Below, piece by piece: positions 1 through 5,026 of a stretch of DNA of 5,026 nt. The number at the start of each line of letters is the position of its first letter. Position 1 is the first letter of the stretch. The notes under the pieces are model-generated. The model saw only the letters and a list, made by a program, of their open reading frames with translations. It was not told where the DNA came from and did not search any database. A program made the translations under genes and the position numbers. The stretch comes from an uncultured bacterium (GTDB lineage: Bacteria; Methylomirabilota; Methylomirabilia; Rokubacteriales; CSP1-6), in the NCBI GenBank assembly GCA_946479205.1, contig CAMLFJ010000294.1, positions 1 to 5,026 of the forward strand, given 5' to 3'.

Positions 1-1
1 T

Positions 2-1954
2 CTGCTGCTCCTGGTCGCCTACCGGCCCGAGTACGAGCACCGGTGGGGCAGCAAGCCCGGCTACGCCCAGATCCGGATCGATCCCTTCCCGCCGGTGACC
101 GCCCACACCCTGCTCGAGAGCATGGTCGGCTCCGATCCGGGGCTCGACGCGCTCAAGACGATGCTGGTCGAACGGACCGACGGCAACCCGCTCTTCCTCG
201 AGGAGAGCGTGCGGGCGCTCGTCGAGACGCAGGCCCTGATCGGCGAGCCGGGGGCCCGACGGCTCGCGAAGCCGCTCGAGACCGTCCAGGTTCCGGGCAG
301 CGTGCAGGCGGTGCTGGCCGCCCGCATCGACCGGCTCACCCCGGCGGCCAAGCACGTGCTCCAGTCGGCCTCGGTCATCGGCAAGGACGTGCCGTTTCCG
401 GTGCTGGCCGACATCGCGGACCTGCCCGACGAGGGCCTGCGCGCCGGGCTCGCCCTGCTGCAATCGGCGGAGCTGCTCTACGAGGCGAGCTTTTTCCCCG
501 AGATCGAGTACACGTTCAAGCACGCCCTCACCCACGAGGTCGCCTACGGCAGCCTGCTCCACGAGACGCGGCGCGCGCTGCACGCGCGCATCGCGGACGC
601 CATCGAGCGGCTCTACGCGGGGCGCCAGGGCGAGCACGTGGAGCGGCTGGCCCACCACGCCCTGCGCGGCGGCCTGCGCGAGCGGGCGGTGGACTACCTC
701 CGCCAGGCCGGGGCCAAGGCGGCCGCCCGCTCGGCGCACCGGGAGGCGGTCGGCTTCTACGAGCAGGCGCTCGAGATCCTGGAGGCCGACGGTCCGCAGG
801 GGCCGGCCCTCGCCACCGCGGTGGACGTCGCGTTTGCCCTCCGCGCCTCGCTGGCGCCGCTCGGCGAGTTCACACGGACCCTCGACCACCTGCGCCGGGC
901 CGCGGTGCACGCCGAGGCGCTGGGCGACCGGCGTCGGCTCGGGTGGGTCTCGGCCTACCTGACCCAGTCGCACTACACGCTCGGCGACCAGGCGGCTGCG
1001 ATCCGGTCCGCCGAGCAGGCCGCGGAGGTGGGTCGGACCCTGCCGGATCGCCGGCTGCAGATCATCGCGGACTTCGGGCTCGGCCAGGCGCACCACGTGC
1101 TCGGCGACTACCGGGCCGCCCAGCGTCACCTCGGACAGGTGGTCGCCGCGGTGGAGGGCGACCTCGCCCGGGAGCGGTGGGGGATGGCCGGGCTCGTGTC
1201 GGTGGCCGCTCGCATCTGGCTCGCCGCGTCGCTGGCCGACACCGGCGACTTCGGGGACGCGCTGGCCCGCGCGCGCGAGGGCATTGCGCTGGGGGAGGGG
1301 CCCGAGCATCCCTGGAGCCTGTCCGGCGCGTACATGACGGTGGGCTTCGTGCTCCTGAGCCGGGGCCAGCCCGGCGAGGCCGCGCCGGTGCTCGATCGCG
1401 GCATCGCCTTCTCGCGGGAGATGGACATCACCGCGTGGCTGCCGATGCTGCTGTCCGCGCGAGGGCTGGCCCACGTCAGGACCGGGGACGTGGTGGAGGG
1501 CGTCCGGATGCTCGAGGAAGGCGTGGGGCGGGCGAGCGCCCTCCGCATCCTGAGCCGGCAGGCCCTGCGGCTGTCCTGGCTCGCCGAGGGATACCTCCTG
1601 GCCGGTCGCGTGGACGCGGGGGCCGAGGTGGCCGGGCAGGCCTACCAGCTCGCCGAGCAGCACGGGGAGCGGGGCTACGCGGCGATCGCGAGACGCATGC
1701 TGGGCGAGATCGTTGCGCGCACCGGCAAGCGGGGGAAGGCCGAGGAGCACTACGCCGACGCGCTGGCCCGCGCCCGCGCGCTCGAGATGCGGCCCCTGGA
1801 GGCGCTCTGCCTGCTCGGGCTCGGAGAACTGGCGCGGGACGCGGGAAGCCACGCGGCCGCGACGGAGCGGCTCACCGCGGCGCTCGGTCTGCTACGGGCG
1901 ATGGAGATGCACTACTGGCTGCCCGCGGTCGAGGCCGCCCTGCGCGAGCCCTAG
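2..1954 (+). CDS. STAND-type signalling ATPase with C-terminal TPR-like repeats (3' part, cut by left edge)
   Basis: This is the C-terminal 650 residues of a large multidomain protein; the reading frame is open from the first bases and the start lies outside the window. Residues 1-30 (LLLLVAYRPEYEHRWGS then a short linker) match the end of the P-loop ATPase core of AAA_16/STAND proteins, where a beta-strand is followed by a YRPEY-type motif. A TDGNPLFLEE motif follows at about residues 59-68, the GxP element of the helical lid. A winged-helix-like segment spans about 97-190 (VPGSVQAVLAARIDRL at 97-112, FKHALTHEVAYGSLL at 172-186). From about 225 to the end the chain is alanine- and leucine-rich paired helices typical of TPRs. 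In known relatives this arrangement often sits behind an N-terminal adenylate/guanylate cyclase, kinase or DNA-binding domain; which one applies here cannot be seen. Walker A and B motifs are also outside the window. No signal peptide or membrane segment is visible. The stop interlocks with that of the convergent neighbour. The family call is confident; the output domain is unknown. Confidence 0.88.
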   Translation: MLLLVAYRPEYEHRWGSKPGYAQIRIDPFPPVTAHTLLESMVGSDPGLDALKTMLVERTDGNPLFLEESVRALVETQALIGEPGARRLAKPLETVQVPGSVQAVLAARIDRLTPAAKHVLQSASVIGKDVPFPVLADIADLPDEGLRAGLALLQSAELLYEASFFPEIEYTFKHALTHEVAYGSLLHETRRALHARIADAIERLYAGRQGEHVERLAHHALRGGLRERAVDYLRQAGAKAAARSAHREAVGFYEQALEILEADGPQGPALATAVDVAFALRASLAPLGEFTRTLDHLRRAAVHAEALGDRRRLGWVSAYLTQSHYTLGDQAAAIRSAEQAAEVGRTLPDRRLQIIADFGLGQAHHVLGDYRAAQRHLGQVVAAVEGDLARERWGMAGLVSVAARIWLAASLADTGDFGDALARAREGIALGEGPEHPWSLSGAYMTVGFVLLSRGQPGEAAPVLDRGIAFSREMDITAWLPMLLSARGLAHVRTGDVVEGVRMLEEGVGRASALRILSRQALRLSWLAEGYLLAGRVDAGAEVAGQAYQLAEQHGERGYAAIARRMLGEIVARTGKRGKAEEHYADALARARALEMRPLEALCLLGLGELARDAGSHAAATERLTAALGLLRAMEMHYWLPAVEAALREP

Positions 1955-1985
1955 CCCGGAGGCGCCGGTGAGGCTTCCTCGCGCA
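1941..1985. repeat. Inverted repeat spanning the convergent stop codons; possible bidirectional terminator
   Basis: TGCGCGAG at 1941-1948 and CTCGCGCA at 1978-1985 are perfect 8-bp inverted arms around a 29-base loop, and CCGG at 1956-1959 and 1965-1968 can form a small inner hairpin. The structure straddles the interlocked stops of the two convergent genes, where no intergenic space exists for a terminator. There is no T-tract on either side, the arms are inside coding sequence, and such GC-rich arms arise easily by chance, so the terminator role is only a suggestion. Confidence 0.2.
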
Positions 1986-2634
1986 CCACCCGGAAGCCAT
2001 AGTCCGAGTACCGCAGCGCGGGTGGTAGCGAAGAGCGATGCGCCACCGGGCTCCACGCATCCTGGTGACGCCAGGCGCCGCCCCGCGACACCCGGCGCGT
2101 GCCGGTCTCCGGTCCGCGCGGATTCATCGACGGCGATCGCGTGTAGTACGCGTCATCCTCCCAGTCCAGACACCACTCGTGGCAGACCCCGGACAGGGCC
2201 ACCAGGCCGAGCGGGTTGGCGGGCGTCTCGGCCGGGCGGGGTGGCCGGTCGAAGGGCGCGGTCGTCGGCCGCTCCTCGCCCCAGGGGAAGCGCGCGTCCT
2301 CGAGGCCGGCCCGCGCGGCCTTCTCCCACTCGGCCTCGGTCGGGAGCCGGTAGGACCCTCCCTCTCGATCGGCCAGCCATCGGCAGAATTGCGTCGCGTC
2401 GAACCAGCTCACCCCGACCACCGGCTGCTCGGGATCGTCGAAGCGCGGATCCCGCCACCAGGCGGGCGGCTCGGTGTCCCCCGCCGCGAGGAACGCCGCG
2501 TACTCCTGATTGCTGACCGGGGCGCGGCCGATGGCGAAGCGGTCGAGCCAGACACGATGCCGCGGCCGTTCGGCCGGATGGCCGTGTTCCCAGCCCATCC
2601 AGAACCAGCCGGCCGGGACCTGCACGAGGTCCAT
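1951..2634 (-). CDS. FGE-sulfatase/SUMF1-fold protein lacking the catalytic cysteine pair
   Basis: A complete 227-residue protein made of essentially one formylglycine-generating-enzyme-like domain (Pfam FGE-sulfatase). Recognisable family landmarks, in order: VPAGWFWMG (6-14), PVSNQEYAAFL (39-49), VVGVSWFDATQFCRWL (72-87), RLPTEAEWEKAAR (96-108), FPWGE (116-120), ANPLGLVALSGVCHEWCLDW (139-158), RVSRGGAW (181-188) and YGFRVVR (212-218). True FGE oxidises a sulfatase cysteine to formylglycine using two cysteines shortly after the GGS[YW] motif. Aligned by eye, those positions are His190 and Ser195, so sulfatase-activating activity is unlikely. The only cysteines are 84, 151 and 155. No signal peptide, membrane segment or DinB/EgtB-type histidine motif is present, so it is probably cytosolic. 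Function is unknown; related domains occur in ergothioneine-type iron enzymes and in ligand-binding or structural roles. The ATG at 2634 was chosen because MDLVQVPAGWFWMG is the usual family beginning. An in-frame ATG nine codons upstream (2661) would overlap the divergent gene. No Shine-Dalgarno motif precedes either start. Confidence 0.9.
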   Translation of the reverse strand: MDLVQVPAGWFWMGWEHGHPAERPRHRVWLDRFAIGRAPVSNQEYAAFLAAGDTEPPAWWRDPRFDDPEQPVVGVSWFDATQFCRWLADREGGSYRLPTEAEWEKAARAGLEDARFPWGEERPTTAPFDRPPRPAETPANPLGLVALSGVCHEWCLDWEDDAYYTRSPSMNPRGPETGTRRVSRGGAWRHQDAWSPVAHRSSLPPALRYSDYGFRVVREEASPAPPG

Positions 2635-2641
2635 GGCGTCG

Positions 2642-2647
2642 AGTATA
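2642..2647 (-). promoter_or_regulatory. Candidate -10 box (TATACT) for the FGE-fold gene
   Basis: Read on the minus strand the hexamer is TATACT, five of six matches to the sigma-70-type -10 consensus. Its 3' end is 7 bases from the first base of the ATG at 2634, so transcription would begin at, or one base before, the A of the start codon, giving a leaderless mRNA. This agrees with the missing Shine-Dalgarno motif. No convincing -35 hexamer is seen at 16-18 bases spacing, and no TGn extended -10 is present. The box shares four base pairs with the opposite-strand TATAAT. Confidence 0.4.
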
Positions 2648-2649
2648 AT
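2644..2649 (+). promoter_or_regulatory. Candidate -10 box (TATAAT) for the aminotransferase-ThDP operon
   Basis: A perfect TATAAT in a very GC-rich context, inside the 25-bp gap between two divergent genes. It ends 10 bases before the ATG at 2660, so a start site about 7 bases downstream would leave only a 3-4 base leader. No purine-rich ribosome-binding site lies between the box and the ATG. The possible -35 at 17-base spacing (TGCACG, 2621-2626) matches TTGACA at only three positions and lies inside the opposite gene. Sequence match and position support it, but it is not proven. Confidence 0.5.
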
Positions 2650-2659
2650 CGGCGCCACC

Positions 2660-3832
2660 ATGAACTTCGCGGATCGGATGTCGCGGCTCGGCACGGAATC
2701 GGCGTTCGAGGTCCTCGCGCGGGCGAAGGCCCTCGAGCGGCAGGGCAAGGAGATCATCCACCTCGAGATCGGGGAGCCGGACTTCGACACCCCGGCCCAT
2801 ATCCGCGAGGCGGCCAAGCGCGCGCTGGACGCGGGCGCGACCCACTACGGGCCGGCCGCGGGCCTGCCCGAGCTGCGAGAGGCCATCGTCAAGGACGTGG
2901 AGGGCACGCGCAGCATCCCGGTCACGACCGACGAGGTGGTGGTGACCCCGGGCGCCAAGCCCATCATGTACTTCGTGATCACCGCGCTGGTGAATCCGGG
3001 TGATGAGGTGGTCCACCCGAATCCGGGCTTTCCCATCTACGAATCCGTGATCAACTTCGTCGGCGGCAAGCCGGTGCCGATCCCCCTGCGGGAGGAGAGC
3101 GGCTTCGGCTTCGACCTCGACGTGCTCGAGAAGAGCGTCTCCCGCAAGACCAAGCTGATCATCATCAACTCCCCCCAGAACCCGACGGGCGGGGTGATGG
3201 AGGTCGAGCAGCTCGGGCGCATCGCGGAGATCGCCAAGACCTACCGCATCCCGGTGCTCTCCGACGAGATCTACAAGTCGTTCCTGTACGAGGGGGAGTT
3301 CGCGTCGATCACGCGCTTCCCGGGCATGAAGGACCTGGTCATCATCCTGGACGGCTTCTCGAAGTCGTTCGCGATGACCGGCTGGCGCCTCGGCTACGGG
3401 GTGATGCCGGTGGCCCTGGCCGAGCACGTGACCCGGCTGATGGTGAACTCCAACTCGTGCACCGCCTCGTTCACCCAGATGGCGGGCATCGCCGCGCTGC
3501 AGGGCGACCAGACCCCGGTGATCGAGATGGTGGCGGAGTTCAAGCGGCGGCGCGACGTGCTGGTGGCGGGGCTCAACCGGCTGCCCGGCGTCTCGTGCCG
3601 CTCGCCGCGCGGGGCCTTCTACGTGTTCCCGAACATCAAGGCGCTCAAGCGGCCCTCGACCGAGGTAGCGGAGACGTTGCTGCAGGAGGCGGGAGTGGCC
3701 GTGCTGGGCGGCTCCGCGTTCGGCGAGTACGGGGAAGGGTACCTGCGGCTCTCGTACGCCAGCGCCGAGGCCAATCTGCGCAAGGCGCTCGAGCGGATGG
3801 AGCCGGTCCTGGCGCGACTGGCCGGCGCGTAG
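2660..3832 (+). CDS. PLP-dependent aminotransferase, class I/II (aspartate aminotransferase superfamily)
   Basis: A complete 390-residue fold-type I aminotransferase that transfers an amino group between an amino acid and a 2-oxo acid in the cytoplasm. Family landmarks: IHLEIGEPDFDTP near the N terminus (33-45), HYGPAAGLPELREAI (62-76), TPGAKPIMY in the cofactor phosphate region (96-104), NSPQNPTGG (170-178) with the conserved Asn174, and SDEIY (201-205) with Asp202, which pairs with the PLP pyridine nitrogen, and Tyr205. GFSKSFAMTGWRLGY (232-246) carries the Schiff-base Lys235 and phosphate-binding Arg243. Arg363 in YLRLSYA is the expected substrate carboxylate ligand. Length and motif order are normal, so it should be active. 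Substrate cannot be fixed from sequence alone; aspartate, alanine, aromatic or branched-chain amino acids are all possible. The start at 2660 was chosen because MNFADRMSRLG is the typical N terminus; an in-frame ATG at 2633 would add nine residues and overlap the opposite gene. No Shine-Dalgarno motif is seen. The ThDP enzyme gene follows after 12 bases, so the two are probably cotranscribed. Confidence 0.95.
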   Translation: MNFADRMSRLGTESAFEVLARAKALERQGKEIIHLEIGEPDFDTPAHIREAAKRALDAGATHYGPAAGLPELREAIVKDVEGTRSIPVTTDEVVVTPGAKPIMYFVITALVNPGDEVVHPNPGFPIYESVINFVGGKPVPIPLREESGFGFDLDVLEKSVSRKTKLIIINSPQNPTGGVMEVEQLGRIAEIAKTYRIPVLSDEIYKSFLYEGEFASITRFPGMKDLVIILDGFSKSFAMTGWRLGYGVMPVALAEHVTRLMVNSNSCTASFTQMAGIAALQGDQTPVIEMVAEFKRRRDVLVAGLNRLPGVSCRSPRGAFYVFPNIKALKRPSTEVAETLLQEAGVAVLGGSAFGEYGEGYLRLSYASAEANLRKALERMEPVLARLAGA

Positions 3833-3844
3833 CCGATCCGCTCG

Positions 3845-5026
3845 GTGCCGACCGTCGCCGAGCTGATCGTCGAGGGTCTCCTGCGGGCCGATGTCCCGCG
3901 CCTCTTCGGCGTGCCGGGGGGCGGGTCCAACCTGGAAGTGCTCGAAGCCGCGCGGGCCCGCGGCCTGCCCTTCGTCCTCTGCCACCAGGAGTGGGCCGCC
4001 ACCATCATGGCCGCGGTGACCGGCGAGCTCACCGGCCGGCCGGGCGCGGTGCTCTCCACGCTCGGCCCCGGGGTCACCGCGAGCGCCACCGGTCTCGCCC
4101 ACGCGCTGCTCGATCGCTCGCCGCTCCTCTACCTCAGCGATCGCCACCCGGCGGGCGTGCTCGCCTACGCCACGCACCAGTACGTGGATCACGCGGCGCA
4201 CCTGGGCCCGATCGTCAAGGGTAGCGTGACGGTGAGCCCGGATTCGGCCGGCCACTGGGTCGCCCACGCGGTCCAGCTCGCGCTCGCCGAGCCGCGCGGG
4301 CCCGTGCACCTGGACCTGCCCGCGGACGTCGCGGGGGCGCCCGCGGTGCCGGTGGCCACCACGATGACGCCCCCGACGGTGCCCGTGCCCGACGACGCCC
4401 TGGTCGAGCGGGCCGCCGAGATGATCCGGGGCGCGAAGCGGCCGCTCGTCATCGCGGGGCTCGGCTGCCGGGCCGCCGACGCGAAGTGGCTGCGCGCGTT
4501 CTGCGAGGCGCTGCCCGCGCCGGTGCTCACGACCTACAAGGCCAAGGGGGCGATTCCCGATCCGCACCCGCTGGCCATGGGGATCTTCACGGGCGGGGCG
4601 CTGGAGGAGCCGCTGGTGCGGCGGGCCGACCTGATCATCACCTTCGGCCTCGACACGGTGGAGCTGATCCCGCGCCGCTGGTCCTACACCGCGCCGGTGC
4701 TGAGCCTCGCGCGCGGCCCCTCGAGCGATCCGCGCCTCCGCGCGGCCGGCGGCGGCGCCTACTTCACCCCCGCGCTCGAGGTGGTCGGCGACCTGGGCAC
4801 CATCCTCGAGGATCTGGCCCCGCGGATCATGCGGCGGGACGTGAAGGCCGACTGGGACGTGGCCGAGGTGGACCGCATCCGGCGCGAGCGCGCGGCCGCC
4901 CTGGAGGTGCCGGTGCCCGGGCTGGCCCCGCACCGGGTGGCCCAGATCGCGCGAGAGCTGACCGCGGCGGGCAGCATCGCCACGGTGGACGCGGGCGCCC
5001 ACATGTTCCCCACCACCGCCTACTGG
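3845..5026 (+). CDS. ThDP-dependent enzyme, acetolactate synthase/2-oxoacid decarboxylase superfamily (5' part, cut by right edge)
   Basis: An open frame of 394 codons that runs off the window. Residues 1-165 form the ThDP Pyr domain: LFGVPGGGSNLEVLEAA (20-36), then FVLCHQEWAATIMAA (43-57), whose Glu49 is the expected cofactor-activating glutamate, then LSTLGPGVTASATGLAHALLDRSPLL (70-95) and a GPVHLDLPADV ending (152-162). Residues about 185-325 are the central domain (RPLVIAGLGCRAAD, TYKAKGAIPDPHPLAMGIFTGG, ADLIITFGLDTVELIP). From about 360 the ThDP-pyrophosphate domain begins, ending at VDAGAHMFPTTAYW; the GDG...N magnesium/ThDP motif lies beyond the window. Family members condense or decarboxylate 2-oxo acids. 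Pyruvate to acetolactate is the best-known reaction, but many homologues of this type have other or unknown substrates, so acetolactate synthase should not be assumed. GTG at 3845 is the only normal start between the preceding in-frame stop and the conserved domain. It has no Shine-Dalgarno motif, so translation is probably coupled to the upstream aminotransferase. Confidence 0.9.
   Translation, partial: MPTVAELIVEGLLRADVPRLFGVPGGGSNLEVLEAARARGLPFVLCHQEWAATIMAAVTGELTGRPGAVLSTLGPGVTASATGLAHALLDRSPLLYLSDRHPAGVLAYATHQYVDHAAHLGPIVKGSVTVSPDSAGHWVAHAVQLALAEPRGPVHLDLPADVAGAPAVPVATTMTPPTVPVPDDALVERAAEMIRGAKRPLVIAGLGCRAADAKWLRAFCEALPAPVLTTYKAKGAIPDPHPLAMGIFTGGALEEPLVRRADLIITFGLDTVELIPRRWSYTAPVLSLARGPSSDPRLRAAGGGAYFTPALEVVGDLGTILEDLAPRIMRRDVKADWDVAEVDRIRRERAAALEVPVPGLAPHRVAQIARELTAAGSIATVDAGAHMFPTTAYW

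Noticed and set aside
1126..1548. Minus-strand open frames within the ATPase gene, including one of 140 codons.
   Set aside because: Compositionally biased shadow of the TPR-coding strand, with no conserved motif.
43..1971. A 642-codon plus-strand open frame, one base off the frame of the signalling ATPase.
   Set aside because: Its product is dominated by Arg, Ala, Gly and Pro with no recognisable domain, while the overlapping frame gives a clear family match throughout. It is a by-product of very high GC content.
2651..2663. GGCGCCACCATGA at the aminotransferase start resembles a eukaryotic Kozak context.
   Set aside because: All genes, spacing and the -10 box are bacterial in style; the match is coincidental.
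3457..4224. A 255-codon plus-strand open frame bridging the aminotransferase and ThDP enzyme genes.
   Set aside because: It is Arg/Gly/Ala-rich, has no domain, and crosses two well-supported genes in another frame.
113..4809. CTCGAG recurs many times across the window and could suggest a repeated site.
   Set aside because: The copies checked in the plus-strand genes fall in phase as Leu-Glu (CTC GAG) codon pairs, so they reflect codon preference and not a dispersed element.
2153..5002. A 949-codon minus-strand open frame antisense to the aminotransferase and ThDP enzyme genes.
   Set aside because: The translation is a low-complexity mixture rich in Arg, Gly, His and Asp with no motifs. Both plus-strand genes under it have full sets of conserved residues. 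Long antisense frames are expected when codon third positions are almost all G or C.

Overview
The window is very GC-rich bacterial DNA. It is densely coding, with strongly GC-biased third codon positions and long meaningless open frames opposite and beside the real genes. There are no obvious Shine-Dalgarno motifs at the visible starts. Protein styles (a large STAND-type ATPase with TPRs, a stand-alone FGE-sulfatase-fold protein, an aminotransferase followed by a ThDP enzyme) fit an uncultivated soil or sediment lineage such as Rokubacteria/Methylomirabilota, or a deltaproteobacterium-like or actinobacterial genome. This placement is inference from general resemblance and is weak. No RNA genes, CRISPR arrays, insertion sequences, phage genes or integration sites were seen.

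Layout, left to right. (1) Positions 2-1954, plus strand: the C-terminal 650 residues of a signalling ATPase with a long TPR-like helical tail, cut by the left edge. (2) Positions 1951-2634, minus strand: a complete 227-residue formylglycine-generating-enzyme-fold (SUMF1/FGE-sulfatase) protein that lacks the catalytic cysteine pair. It converges on gene 1 so tightly that the two TAG stops interlock in one CTAG palindrome. (3) Positions 2635-2659: a 25-bp divergent control region, AT-richer than its surroundings, with a perfect TATAAT on the plus strand overlapping a TATACT on the minus strand. It sits so close to both start codons that both mRNAs would be leaderless or nearly so. (4) Positions 2660-3832, plus strand: a complete 390-residue fold-type I PLP-dependent aminotransferase with all expected active-site residues. 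(5) Positions 3845-5026, plus strand: the first 394 residues of a ThDP-dependent enzyme of the acetolactate synthase/2-oxoacid decarboxylase superfamily. It has a GTG start 12 bases after the aminotransferase stop and is cut by the right edge.

Genes 4 and 5 are very probably one operon. The aminotransferase would interconvert an amino acid and a 2-oxo acid, and the ThDP enzyme belongs to a superfamily that decarboxylates or ligates 2-oxo acids, so together they look like a small amino-acid/2-oxo-acid module of unknown substrate. The signalling ATPase and the FGE-fold protein have no evident functional link to it. I found no clear novel multi-gene system. The points most worth a second look are the divergent leaderless-type promoter with its twin CATG start codons, the cysteine-less FGE-fold protein, and the aminotransferase-ThDP pair.
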